From the NCBI GenBank assembly GCA_012719075.1, contig JAAYBB010000064.1, positions 1 to 33,890 of the forward strand: a stretch of 33,890 nucleotides of DNA, written 5' to 3'. Below, piece after piece: positions 23,375-31,560 of this stretch. Source of the stretch: Clostridiales bacterium (lineage in GTDB: Bacteria; Bacillota; Clostridia; Oscillospirales; Feifaniaceae). Below the pieces are notes generated by a model. The model was not told where the DNA came from and did not search any database. It worked only from the letters and a program-made list of their open reading frames with translations. The translations under genes were made by a program, and so were the position numbers. Numbering within the stretch: the first letter of the stretch is position 1; the number at the start of each line of letters is the position of its first letter.

Positions 23375-24247
23375 ATGCCCGACGCCGCCACCAATCCCGT
23401 CGCCCCGCCCGGCGACCTGCCCGGCCTGCTCTGGGCCTCCTTCAAGGCCACCGTGCTGCGCGAGGGGCTGGGCCACCTGCTGCTCTCGGCCGCACTGCTG
23501 CTGCTGGTCTGCCTCGTGCTGGGCAAGCTGCTGCTCTGGCTGCTCAAATTCCTGTTCCGGCGCTTTTCGGTCGACCCCATCATGCACGGCTTCCTGCTGT
23601 CGCTGACCCGCTTTGGGCTGGTCTGCATCACGGTCGTGCTGGTGGCCCTCTCACTCGGCGTCCCCCCGTCGGCGCTGGTGGCCTTAATCAGCGTGGTGGG
23701 CCTGGCCGTGTCGCTGTCGATCCAGGGCGCCCTCTCGAACCTCGCGGGCGGCCTGGTGCTGCTGGCCACCAAGCCCTTTCGCGTCGACGACTACATCGAG
23801 GCCGCCGGCGTCAGCGGCACGGTGGTCAACATCGGGCTGGTGTACACCACGCTCAACACCCCCGACAACAAGGTGGTGCTGATGCCCAACAGCGAGCTGT
23901 CGTCGGTCAAGATCATCAACTACAGCGGCAACGCCAACCGCCGCGTCGACCTCTACTTCAACGCCGCGCTCGAGACCCCGGTCGAGCAGGCCAGGCAGGC
24001 CATTCTGGCGGCGGTGGACCGCGTGGAGAACGTGGTCTACGACCCCGAGCCCTTTGTGGGCGTCTCCAGCTTCGGCGAGCAGTACGTGCAATACATCCTG
24101 CGCGTGTGGGTCAACAACGCGCAGTACCGCACCGCCACCTTCAGCCTGCTCGAGACGGTCAAGGAGGTCTTTGACGAGCGGGCCATCCGCATGACCTTCA
24201 ACCACCTGCAGCTGCACATCGGGGTACCCCCCGACCCGTCGTCTTAA
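23375..24247 (+). CDS. Small-conductance mechanosensitive channel (MscS family)
   Basis: The 290-residue protein has an N-terminal helix (about 33-55), a second (about 75-97) and the pore-lining third helix (about 100-128, rich in Gly/Ala: VGLAVSLSIQGALSNLAGG), followed by the MscS beta domain (FRVDDYIEAAGVSGTV, VLMPNSELSSVKIINYS) and the alpha/beta C-terminal domain. These channels open under membrane tension to release solutes during hypo-osmotic shock. ATG 23375 is preceded by AGAGAGGAG. It lies downstream of thpR and array B in the same direction. Confidence 0.93.
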   Translation: MPDAATNPVAPPGDLPGLLWASFKATVLREGLGHLLLSAALLLLVCLVLGKLLLWLLKFLFRRFSVDPIMHGFLLSLTRFGLVCITVVLVALSLGVPPSALVALISVVGLAVSLSIQGALSNLAGGLVLLATKPFRVDDYIEAAGVSGTVVNIGLVYTTLNTPDNKVVLMPNSELSSVKIINYSGNANRRVDLYFNAALETPVEQARQAILAAVDRVENVVYDPEPFVGVSSFGEQYVQYILRVWVNNAQYRTATFSLLETVKEVFDERAIRMTFNHLQLHIGVPPDPSS

Positions 24248-24259
24248 TTTTTTGTGCGG

Positions 24260-24289
24260 TTGTGCCGGCCCCTTCTGCTGTGCTACAAT
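24260..24289 (+). promoter_or_regulatory. Sigma-A promoter of the DnaD-like/DnaC-like operon
   Basis: TTGTGC, an 18-base spacer and TACAAT, with transcription start about 38 bases before the GTG start codon. Confidence 0.55.
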
Positions 24290-24333
24290 AAACAACACGC
24301 CCATGTCCACCCTGGCGCAAAGGAGCGGTTGCC

Positions 24334-25329
24334 GTGGCCATCCACTTTCACATTGCGGCGGCGGAGACCTGGTTTCTGGTCCCCGCCTCGGTCGTGACCG
24401 AGCACCTGGCAAAGGCCACCGAGACCGAGCTCAAGGTGCTGCTGCGCTTGCTGCACGGCGGCCGCGAGGCCGACGAGCAGGACCTGCTGCGCACGCTCTC
24501 GCTGACCGAGCGGCAGCTCAAGGAGGCCGTGGCGGCCTGGATTTCGCGCGGGGTGCTGTGCATGGAGGGCTCGCTGGTCACGCTGGCCCAGCCCCCGCTG
24601 ACCTTTGCCAAGCCCGAGCGCCGCACGGCCGAGGCGCCCACCCGCCCCGAGTACCACATGGAGGCGGTGGAGCAGGCGCTGGCGCAAAACGAGGCCCTGC
24701 GGGAGGTGCTGCGGCGGGCGCCGCAGGCGCTCGGCCGAGAGGTCGGGCCCACCGAGTTTGCCCGCCTCTACAGCCTGTACGACTACTACGGCCTCTCGCC
24801 CGAGGCCATCCTGCGCCTGTTCGCCTACTGCCACGCGCTGCGGCGCACCTCCTGGATGTCGCTGGAGCAGGTGGCTTCAAACTGGCAGGCCCGCGGCATC
24901 TCGACCGGCGAGGAGGCCGAAAAGGCGCTGGTCGACCTGGCCGCCCGGCAGCGGGCCGAGGGGCTGGTGCGCCGCATCTTCGGGCTGGGCGACCGCAACC
25001 TGTCCCCCACCGAAAAGACCTACATCGCGCACTGGACCGGGGTGCTGCGCTTTGAGGAGCCGCTGCTCGAGCTGGCCTACAACCGCGGCGTCGACCGCAT
25101 CGGCAAGCTCAGCTTCCACTATGTCAACCGCATTCTCGAGAGCTGGGCCGAAAAGGGCATCCGCACGCTTGAGGAGGCCGAGGCCGAGGCGCTGCCGCCC
25201 CGCCGCGCCGCCAAAAAGGGCGCGCGCGTGGTGGACACGGCGCAGGCCGCCTCGTTTGACACCCAGCAGTACGACGACTGGTCCTTTCAGCAGATTTACA
25301 GCCAGGCGAAAGGGGAGGAGCCCTCATGA
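24334..25329 (+). CDS. DnaD-domain replication initiation protein
   Basis: The 331-residue protein starts at GTG 24334, with AAAGGAG upstream. The N-terminal part has a winged-helix-like region (VVTEHLAKATETELKVLLRLL). Two DnaD/DnaB2-type helical domains follow, the first around residues 130-210 and the second around 220-285, with the family signature LSFHYVNRILESWAEKGI. A charged C-terminal tail ends in WSFQQIYSQAK. In low-GC Firmicutes DnaD/DnaB help load the replicative helicase with a DnaC/DnaI-type ATPase, and such an ATPase gene follows with a 4-base overlap (ATGA at 25326-25329), making a primosome pair. Confidence 0.88.
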   Translation: MAIHFHIAAAETWFLVPASVVTEHLAKATETELKVLLRLLHGGREADEQDLLRTLSLTERQLKEAVAAWISRGVLCMEGSLVTLAQPPLTFAKPERRTAEAPTRPEYHMEAVEQALAQNEALREVLRRAPQALGREVGPTEFARLYSLYDYYGLSPEAILRLFAYCHALRRTSWMSLEQVASNWQARGISTGEEAEKALVDLAARQRAEGLVRRIFGLGDRNLSPTEKTYIAHWTGVLRFEEPLLELAYNRGVDRIGKLSFHYVNRILESWAEKGIRTLEEAEAEALPPRRAAKKGARVVDTAQAASFDTQQYDDWSFQQIYSQAKGEEPS

Positions 25330-26306
25330 AGTACAGCCGGGAGCTGATTGCGCAGACCGACGCGCTGCTGGCCGAGCGCAGGCGCGCGGCCCAGGAGCGG
25401 CTGGACCGTCGCCGCGACTGGCTCTACGGGCGCATCCCCGAGCTGGGCGAGGTCGAGCGCCTGCAGGCCGAGGGCCTGCGGCGCATGGCCGAGGCGGTGG
25501 CCAGGGGGGCGCCCTCGGCGGCCATTTCGGCGCTGCTGCTTGAGGCGCAGGCGCTGCAGGACCGCCGGGCCGGCCTGCTGTTGCAGCACGGCGTGCCCGA
25601 GGACGCGCTGCGGCTGCAGTACGAGTGCCCGCTCTGCGAGGACCGCGGCTTTGTGGAGGGCCGCCCCTGCGGCTGTTACGACCGCGCGCTGCGCCGCATG
25701 GCCTACGAGAACTCGCCGATGGGCGCTGCGCTGCGGGACAAGACCTTCGACAACTTTTCGCTCGGGCACTACGACGACCGGCCGCTCGAGCGGGGGGGCA
25801 GCGCAAGGGCCATGATGGAGGTCAACCTGCGCCGCTGCCGCCGCTTTGCCGAGACCTTTGAGCAGGGGCCGCGCAGCCTGCTGCTGCAGGGCGGCTGCGG
25901 TCTGGGCAAGACCCACCTCTCGGCCGCCATCGGCAACGCGCTGGCCGCCCGCGGGCACGAGGTGGTCTACGAGACCGCCTCGGCGCTGTTTGCGGCGCTG
26001 GAGCGCGAGAAGTTCGGCCGCGGGCAAGGCGAGGACACCGGGCGCTACACCACCTGCAGCCTGCTGATGATCGACGATCTGGGCAGCGAGTTCGTCTCGC
26101 CCTTTGTGCTCTCGGCGCTGTTCACGGTGCTCAACACGCGCATCATCAACGGCCTGCGCATGGTGCTGAGCACCAACTTCACGCTGGCCGAGCTGGAGCA
26201 GGTCTACACCCAGAAGATCCTCTCCCGCATTATGGGCGAGTTCGAGGTGCTGCGCTTCGTCGGCACCGACATCCGCGTCAAGCTGGCGGCCGAGCCCCGC
26301 CCCTGA
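25326..26306 (+). CDS. DnaC/DnaI-type helicase-loader ATPase
   Basis: The 326-residue protein has an N-terminal helical region and a Zn-ribbon-like Cys cluster (C101, C104, C115, C117: ECPLCEDRGF ... PCGCYD), as in DnaI. The AAA+ core contains Walker A GGCGLGKTH (189-197), Walker B LLMIDDLG (246-253) and sensor 1 STN (282-284). A conserved SRIMGEF region (300-306) supplies the arginine-finger position. It loads the replicative helicase at origins or restart sites. The gene overlaps the DnaD-like gene, so their products are made together. Transposon-type IstB relatives are less likely because of the Cys cluster and context. Confidence 0.9.
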   Translation: MKYSRELIAQTDALLAERRRAAQERLDRRRDWLYGRIPELGEVERLQAEGLRRMAEAVARGAPSAAISALLLEAQALQDRRAGLLLQHGVPEDALRLQYECPLCEDRGFVEGRPCGCYDRALRRMAYENSPMGAALRDKTFDNFSLGHYDDRPLERGGSARAMMEVNLRRCRRFAETFEQGPRSLLLQGGCGLGKTHLSAAIGNALAARGHEVVYETASALFAALEREKFGRGQGEDTGRYTTCSLLMIDDLGSEFVSPFVLSALFTVLNTRIINGLRMVLSTNFTLAELEQVYTQKILSRIMGEFEVLRFVGTDIRVKLAAEPRP

Positions 26307-26527
26307 AGGTGGGGACTGGCCGGTTAAAAGGCTTGCAACCGGTCACGCCCGCCGGCCCTCCTGAAACATGGGACTGCCCGTATATAAAGTTCACGAACGG
26401 CCGCGCGGAAAGCCACCGGGTCCCACCAACCGCCGGCAGGCCGTCCATCCACCGTTGATCAGATTGACCGACATAGATTCTCCCGTACCGTTCAGGTCCT
26501 GTTTTGTTACATTGGAGGCGTTTTGTG

Positions 26528-27118
26528 ATGCAGACCCCCGACCAGGCCCAGCAGCCGCGCTCCCACCCGCCCAGGCTGCGGCTGCTGTACGAGCTCTTTA
26601 CGACCACCTTTGTCATCGGCGCGCTGACCTTCGGCGGCGGCTATGCCATGATCCCGCTGATCGACGACGCCTTTGTCAACAAAAAGGGCTGGATCACCGA
26701 GGAGGAGATGCTGGACATCATCGCCATTTCGCAGATGGTGCCCGGCCCGCTGGCCATCAGCTCCTCCACCTTTGTGGGCATCAAGGTCGCGGGCTTTTGG
26801 GGCGGGCTGGTCTCGGCGGTCGGTGTGGCGCTCCCCTCGCTGCTGATCATCTGCGTGCTCTCGACCTTCTACCTCGAATTCAAGGAAAACCGCTATGTGA
26901 GCGCCGCGCTGCAGGGCATCCGCGCCGGCGTGGTGGCGCTGGTGCTCTCGGCCGTGCTCAAGCTGGGCAAAAAGACCGTCAAGCGCCGCTTTGACTGGGC
27001 GATGGCCGGCCTGGCCTTTGCGCTGGTCATCTGGCTGGACCTCCACCCGGTCGCCGTCATCCTGATCGCCGGCCTGACCGGCTGGCTGGTCGCCCGAAGG
27101 GAGGCGAAGACCTCATGA
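26528..27118 (+). CDS. Chromate transporter, first half of a split pair
   Basis: The 196-residue membrane protein starts at ATG 26528, 9 bases after GGAGG. It has the CHR-family N-terminal motifs TFGGGYAMIPLI (about 37-48), a QMVPGPLAI segment and several membrane helices. It is a short, single-domain CHR protein; in this type two subunits encoded side by side are both needed. The members known experimentally export chromate, but the natural substrate in anaerobes is uncertain. The stop overlaps the start of its partner by four bases. There are about 220 bases between dnaC and this gene, with no clear promoter. Confidence 0.88.
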   Translation: MQTPDQAQQPRSHPPRLRLLYELFTTTFVIGALTFGGGYAMIPLIDDAFVNKKGWITEEEMLDIIAISQMVPGPLAISSSTFVGIKVAGFWGGLVSAVGVALPSLLIICVLSTFYLEFKENRYVSAALQGIRAGVVALVLSAVLKLGKKTVKRRFDWAMAGLAFALVIWLDLHPVAVILIAGLTGWLVARREAKTS

Positions 27119-27675
27119 GCACCGCCATCCGCCTGCTGCTCGACCTGTTCTTCACCTTCTTTAAAATCGGCGGCACCACCTTTGGCGGCGGCTACGCCAT
27201 GATCCCGATGATGCAGGGCATCCTGACCGAAAAGGGCTGGGTGACCATCAACGAGGTCATCGACATGATCGCCATCTCCGAGATGACGCCGGGGCCCTTC
27301 GCGGTCAACATGGCCACCTTCACGGGCATGAAGGCGGCCGGCATCCCGGGCGCCGTGTTCGCCACGCTGGGCGTCATCATGCCCTCGATGCTCATCATCG
27401 CCGCCATCGCCGCCTTCTTCAACAACGTCAAGGACAGCCCGGCGGCCAAGGGGGTGCTGAAAGGCATCCACCCCGCCACCGTCGGCCTGATCGCCACCGC
27501 CGTGATCTCGATCGGCCGGGGGGCCTTCTTCCCGGGCGGCCTTGCGGCCGGCCCCCACCTGTTCTCGCTGCTGCTGGCCGCACTGGTCTTTCTGGCCATC
27601 CAAAAGGGCGGCCTCAACCCCATTGTCGCCATCGCGCTGTCGGGCGTGGCCGGCATCCTGGTCTACGTTTTTTAA
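27115..27675 (+). CDS. Chromate transporter, second half of a split pair
   Basis: The 186-residue membrane protein is paralogous to the upstream gene and carries the same landmarks: TTFGGGYAMIPMM, the EKGWVT...EVIDMIAISEMTPGPFAVN segment in pieces, and about six hydrophobic helices ending GVAGILVYVF. CHR proteins of this length work as pairs with opposite membrane orientation. It is translated by coupling through an ATGA overlap. A cyclophilin gene follows after 36 bases. The substrate (chromate or another oxyanion) is inferred from the family. Confidence 0.88.
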   Translation: MSTAIRLLLDLFFTFFKIGGTTFGGGYAMIPMMQGILTEKGWVTINEVIDMIAISEMTPGPFAVNMATFTGMKAAGIPGAVFATLGVIMPSMLIIAAIAAFFNNVKDSPAAKGVLKGIHPATVGLIATAVISIGRGAFFPGGLAAGPHLFSLLLAALVFLAIQKGGLNPIVAIALSGVAGILVYVF

Positions 27676-27711
27676 TGGATAAACGATAAATTGCAAGGAG
27701 TGTATACCAAC

Positions 27712-28194
27712 ATGAGCACAAAGGTTAAGATCACGCTGGAAAACGGGCTGTCCATGCTGCTGGAGCTCTACCCCGACGTTGCGCCGCTGACGGTCGAAAA
27801 CTTCCTCAAGCTGGTGGACGAGGGCTTTTACAACGGGCTGACCTTCCACCGCGTCATCGCCGACTTCATGATGCAGGGCGGCTGCCCCAAGGGGGACGGC
27901 ACCGGCGGCCCCGCCCACACCATCAAGGGGGAGTTTGCCGACAACGGCCACAAGAACCCGCTGCAGCACAAGCGCGGCGTGATCTCGATGGCCAGGACCA
28001 GCGACCCCAACAGCGCCGGCAGCCAGTTCTTCATCATGCACCGCGACAACGCGCAGCTGGACGGCAAGTACGCCGCCTTCGGCAAGGTCATCGAGGGCGA
28101 GGAGGTCATCGACCAGGTCTGCAAGAACATGGTCAACTACCTGGACCAGCCCATCAATCCGGTCATCATCGACCGCATCGAGCGGGCGGAGTGA
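27712..28194 (+). CDS. Peptidyl-prolyl cis-trans isomerase, cyclophilin type
   Basis: The 160-residue protein is a minimal cytoplasmic cyclophilin. It has FHRVIADFMMQGG (the catalytic Arg region), GPAHTIKGEF, SMARTSDPNSAGSQFFI and FGKVIEGEEVID. There is no signal peptide. It accelerates proline isomerisation during protein folding. ATG 27712 follows AAGGAG by 11 bases; the earlier in-frame ATG at 27691 has no ribosome-binding site. A bidirectional terminator follows. Confidence 0.94.
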   Translation: MSTKVKITLENGLSMLLELYPDVAPLTVENFLKLVDEGFYNGLTFHRVIADFMMQGGCPKGDGTGGPAHTIKGEFADNGHKNPLQHKRGVISMARTSDPNSAGSQFFIMHRDNAQLDGKYAAFGKVIEGEEVIDQVCKNMVNYLDQPINPVIIDRIERAE

Positions 28195-28210
28195 CCGCTT
28201 AAAAAAAGCC

Positions 28211-28247
28211 GACAAAAAAAGAGGGGGCTGGCCCCCGTCTTTTTTTG
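28211..28247. terminator. Bidirectional terminator between the cyclophilin and MFS genes
   Basis: CAAAAAAAGAGGGGGC and GCCCCCGTCTTTTTTTG form a stem with a 2-base loop; both strands have a T-run after the GC core. It serves the convergent cyclophilin (plus) and OFA transporter (minus) genes. Confidence 0.85.
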
Positions 28248-28262
28248 TTTTCTGTTTTTGGC

Positions 28263-29546
28263 TCACTTGATCAGCGCGTTGGGGTTGAGGTTCTTGCGGC
28301 GGGCGATGAGCGTGGCCGTCACCATGCAGGCGGTGGCCAGCAGCGTAAAGACGATGAAGATGTTCCAGACCGAGGTGTAGTTGTTGCCAAACAGCTCGTA
28401 CAGCTTGCCGGCGATCGGGTTGGCAAAGGAGCCGCCAAGCCCCGACAGCATCATGCAGACGCTGTAGACGGCGGCGAACTCCCGCGTGCCAAAGCTCTCG
28501 GCGATCAGGTAGGAGTAGGGCACCGTCAGCGTGGAGTAGCCAAAGCCGAAGCAGACGCCAAACACATAGGGCATGATGGGGCTGGCCCCCGCAAAGCGCA
28601 GCGCAACGGCCGAGGCCAGCATGCAGGAGCCGGTCAGCAGCGCCGACTTGACCGAGCCCAGCCGGTCAAACAGGCCGCCCAGCAGGATTTTGGCGCCGGT
28701 CATGACCAGCAGGTAGATCGAGGCGATAAAGCCGGCGATGCCGCCATAGCCGATCTCGGTCAAAAAGGCCATGTTGTGAAAGCTGATGCCCATGCCGGCC
28801 AGGCCGAGAAAGGTGAAGCCGAGGACCATGAGGTAGAAGGCGGGCTCCCGCAGCGCCTCTCTGCGCCGCAGGCCCACGAGCTCGGGCATGACGGCGGCGC
28901 CGCCCTCGTCGCGGGCCAGCTTTTCGGCCCCGAGCGGCAGCTGCCCCTTTTTCTCGGGCACCTCGCGGATGATCAGGATGGCCACCACCATCAGCGCCAG
29001 CGCCGTCACCGCCAGCAGGCGGTAGCCGTAGCGCCAGCCGTAGACCTCGACCACCCGCCTGACGATCGGGTTCATGATCGCGGCCGAGATGCCCGAGCCG
29101 GTGAAGGCGATGCCGGTGGCCAGGCCCCGCTTCTCGATGAACCAGTTGTTGACCAGCGTGGTGATCGAGATGCCGGCCAGCCCCGGGAAGAAGCAGCCGT
29201 AAATGGCCGACAGGATGTAAAAGTGCCACACGCTGGTGGCAAAGGAGTAGCCGAAGACACAGCCGCAGCACACCGCCGTGCTGAGGATGATGAACTTGCG
29301 AAAGCTCTTGGGGTTGCGGCCGTAGAGCTCGCCGTACACCACCATGCCGCCCATGCCGATCAGGCCGCCGATGGTGGTGTAGAGGCCAAAGGTGCCGCGG
29401 GAGACGCCGAGCGCCTCCGGGACCGGCTGCGTGAAGACGCCGTTGCAGTTGCTGAACAGGCCGGTGCCGGCCCCCTGGAGCAGCATACAGCCGATCAAAA
29501 TGATCCAGCCGTAAAAAAATGTCTCTTTCTTGTCTGATGGCTTCAT
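28263..29546 (-). CDS. Major-facilitator transporter, OFA (oxalate/formate antiporter-like) family, copy 2
   Basis: The 427-residue protein has twelve predicted helices. OFA-like landmarks are the FYGWIILIG start, GVFTQPVPEALGVSRG, LYTTIGGL and, in the second half, PYVFGVCFGFGYSTLTVPYSYLIAESFG in pieces. OFA proteins exchange or take up carboxylates such as oxalate and formate, but many members have unknown substrates. The start ATG 29546 has AGGAAGGGG 14 bases upstream, which is rather distant. It is a clear paralogue of the next gene (29663-30937) and has its own promoter in the 116-base gap between them. Confidence 0.85.
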   Translation of the reverse strand: MKPSDKKETFFYGWIILIGCMLLQGAGTGLFSNCNGVFTQPVPEALGVSRGTFGLYTTIGGLIGMGGMVVYGELYGRNPKSFRKFIILSTAVCCGCVFGYSFATSVWHFYILSAIYGCFFPGLAGISITTLVNNWFIEKRGLATGIAFTGSGISAAIMNPIVRRVVEVYGWRYGYRLLAVTALALMVVAILIIREVPEKKGQLPLGAEKLARDEGGAAVMPELVGLRRREALREPAFYLMVLGFTFLGLAGMGISFHNMAFLTEIGYGGIAGFIASIYLLVMTGAKILLGGLFDRLGSVKSALLTGSCMLASAVALRFAGASPIMPYVFGVCFGFGYSTLTVPYSYLIAESFGTREFAAVYSVCMMLSGLGGSFANPIAGKLYELFGNNYTSVWNIFIVFTLLATACMVTATLIARRKNLNPNALIK

Positions 29547-29603
29547 GGAAAAAACCGTCGCCCCTTCCTTTTCTGTGCCGGCTGCGCGGGCCCGGCAGCC
29601 TTC

Positions 29604-29633
29604 ATTATCCCCCCTTGGCGGGCGCGGTGTCAA
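29604..29633 (-). promoter_or_regulatory. Promoter for the downstream OFA transporter
   Basis: On the minus strand: TTGACA, an 18-base spacer and GATAAT, about 55 bases before the start codon. It suggests the two OFA genes can be transcribed separately. Confidence 0.65.
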
Positions 29634-29662
29634 CAAACATTTTCGGCGCGGGCAGGCTCCGC

Positions 29663-30937
29663 TCAGCGGCTCTTGTAGCGTCCGCGCCCCGAGAGGATCG
29701 ACGACAGCACCAGCAGCACCGTGCCGGCCAGGGCCAGCAGCATGTACAGGCGCCACACCACCTGATAGTTGCCAAAGCGGTCGAACAGCGCGCCGGACAG
29801 CGGGTTGCCAAAGGAGGTCACCACGCCCGACAGCATGTTGCAAAAGCTGTAGATCGCGGCAAACTCCCGGGTGCCGAAGTTCTCGCTCACGAGGTAGGAG
29901 TAGGGCACCGTCATGATCGAGGAGCCAAAGCCGTAGATCAGCGCGAACACAAAGGGCATGAAGGGGCCGAGCCCCACCAGGTAGAGGGCCGCGACCGAGA
30001 AGAAGATGCTACAGCCGGTCACGATGCTGGCCGGCACCGGGCCGATGCGGTCAAACAGCGCCCCCAGCGAAATTTTGGCGCCGGTCATCGTGATCATGAT
30101 GATGGACATGACCAGGCCGGAGACATGGGCGTAGCCGGCCCCGCCGAGGTAGGCGATGACGTGGGGCAGCGTGCCGTTGCCGCAGACGCCGATGCCGATA
30201 AAGCCGGCCACCAGCAGGTAGACGGCCGGCGTGCGCATGGCCTGCGCCCGGGTCAGGCCGGTCATCTCGGCCGGCTGGGGCGGGGCGCCCTCCACCCCCT
30301 GCAGCCGCTCGAGCCCGAGCGGCTGCTGCCCGAGCTGGGAGGGGTGCTCCCGGATCAGCACCAGGATGGCAAAGAGCAGGATGGCCAGCCCGGAGAGGGC
30401 CAGCGCGCGGTAGCCCCAGCGCCAGCCGTAGACGGCGACAATTTTGGTGACCGCCGGCGCGGCCACCGCCGCCACCACGCCCGAGCCCGCAAAGGCAATG
30501 CCGATGGCCAGCCCCTTTTTCTCCACAAACCAGTGGTTGAGGATGGTGGTGAGCGAGAGGCCCGAGATGGTGGACTGCATGAGGCCGAACAGGATGGACA
30601 GCGCGTAAAAGTGCCACAGCCGGCTGGAGAAGGAGTAGCCCAGCACGCAGGCCGAGCAGAGGACGCTGCCGGCCAGCATGAACTTGCGGATGGACAGCGG
30701 GTGCCGCCGGTACAGCTCGCCGTAGGCCATCATGGCCGCCATGTTCCCCAGCCCGCCGATGGTGGTGTACATCGAAAAGGCGCCGCGGCTGAAGCCGAGG
30801 TCGGTGGGCACCGGCTCGGTAAAGACGGCGTTGCAGTTGAAAAAGAGGCCGGCGCTGGCCCCAAACACCATGGCCATGCCAAGGGCCACACGCCAGCCGT
30901 AAAAGGGCTTTTTCGTTTGGGCCGCCGTCTGTTGCAA
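29663..30937 (-). CDS. Major-facilitator transporter, OFA family, copy 1
   Basis: The 424-residue protein has twelve hydrophobic segments and the same landmarks as its neighbour: FYGWRVALG, FTEPVPTDLGFSRG, MYTTIGGL, NHWFVEKKGLAIGIAF and a late TVPYSYLVSENFG. I take TTG 30937 as the start: AGAGAGGGG lies 8 bases upstream and no ATG is nearby. The pair arose by tandem duplication but has diverged widely, suggesting different substrates. Upstream is AT-rich sequence with a hairpin at about 31001-31018 that may end upstream transcription. No catabolic enzyme is near to hint at the carboxylate. Confidence 0.86.
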   Translation of the reverse strand: MQQTAAQTKKPFYGWRVALGMAMVFGASAGLFFNCNAVFTEPVPTDLGFSRGAFSMYTTIGGLGNMAAMMAYGELYRRHPLSIRKFMLAGSVLCSACVLGYSFSSRLWHFYALSILFGLMQSTISGLSLTTILNHWFVEKKGLAIGIAFAGSGVVAAVAAPAVTKIVAVYGWRWGYRALALSGLAILLFAILVLIREHPSQLGQQPLGLERLQGVEGAPPQPAEMTGLTRAQAMRTPAVYLLVAGFIGIGVCGNGTLPHVIAYLGGAGYAHVSGLVMSIIMITMTGAKISLGALFDRIGPVPASIVTGCSIFFSVAALYLVGLGPFMPFVFALIYGFGSSIMTVPYSYLVSENFGTREFAAIYSFCNMLSGVVTSFGNPLSGALFDRFGNYQVVWRLYMLLALAGTVLLVLSSILSGRGRYKSR

Positions 30938-31503
30938 AGGGAAGACCCCTCTCTAAACTTAATATCAAATCTATAATAATGAGGAAAAAATAACGGTCGC
31001 TCCCCACACGGGGAGCGGGGATCGAAATCCAGCAATCGCCGCCTCGGCCTCGGCGATTGAAGCATAAAAAATCGAAATCAAGCAGCACTTGCGGGGTGGG
31101 TTTGCAGGCCGGCCGGGCATCCTATTCGTAAAGAGCCGTTAAAGAGCCGCACGGCCATCCGCCAAAGCAGGGGCCGGAGGCCCGTCCGGCGCGGACCTCA
31201 GTCAGGTGGCCTCGAGCAGCACGGCGCCGGCAGCCGGCCTCCCCGCGGTACAGTGCCCGGAGGGCGCCTGCGGGGTGGGTTTGCAGGCCGGCCGGGCTCT
31301 TGTTGTTCGGCGTTGCTCGGCGGCCATCCGGCGCCGGGGGCGCGGGCCTCGGTCAGGGGGCCTCGAGCAGCGCGGTGTCGGCAGCTCGGCCTCCCTGCGG
31401 CACAGCGCCCGGAGGGCGCCTGCGGGGTGGCCCGCGGGCGGGCCGGGCTCTTGTTGTTCGGCGTTGCTCGGCGGCCATCCGGCGCCGGGGGCGCGGGCCT
31501 CGG
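30938..31503. other. Intergenic region with hairpins, AT-rich patch and tandem array C
   Basis: About 565 bases without a convincing gene. From right to left it holds array C, a CAATCGCC/GGCGATTG hairpin at 31033-31059 flanked by the direct repeat ATCGAAATC(C/A)AGCA (31021 and 31071), a GCTCCCC/GGGGAGC hairpin followed on the minus strand by ATTTTTT (about 30987-31018, terminator-like), and AT-rich sequence likely to contain the OFA-gene promoter. Confidence 0.6.
30987..31018 (-). terminator. Terminator-like hairpin upstream of the OFA genes
   Basis: On the minus strand, GCTCCCC and GGGGAGC pair around GTGT, followed by GACCGTTATTTTTT. The short stem and the 6-base gap before the T-run lower the confidence. 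It would stop transcripts of the minus-strand gene at 31504-32229. Confidence 0.5.
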
Positions 31504-31560
31504 TCAGGGGGCCTCGAGCAGCGCGGTGGCCAGTAGCTCGGCCTCCTCGCAGCGCACAAA
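31090..31560 (-). repeat. Tandem array C: about 151-bp repeats derived from the 3' end of the adjacent gene
   Basis: The string GTCAGG(T/G)GGCCTCGAGCAGC occurs at 31201, 31352 and 31503; the last is the native 3' end and stop codon of the 241-residue gene. The units run on through a GCTCGGCCTCC-like segment, TGCGGGGTGG, GGCCGGGCTCTTGTTG, GGCGGCCATCCGGCGCCGGGGG. The two internal copies between about 31280 and 31500 are nearly identical; the outermost copy, and a half copy from 31090, are diverged. About 50 bases of each unit match coding sequence of the gene, the rest its 3' flank. Confidence 0.9.

Noticed and set aside
25326-26306. IstB transposition helper ATPase
   Set aside because: The Cys cluster, the N-terminal region and the overlap with a DnaD-like gene fit a DnaC/DnaI helicase loader; there is no transposase or inverted repeat nearby.
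5583-31560. Repeat arrays as CRISPR
   Set aside because: Units are 83-151 bp, directly adjoining, without short repeats and unique spacers, and no cas genes are present.
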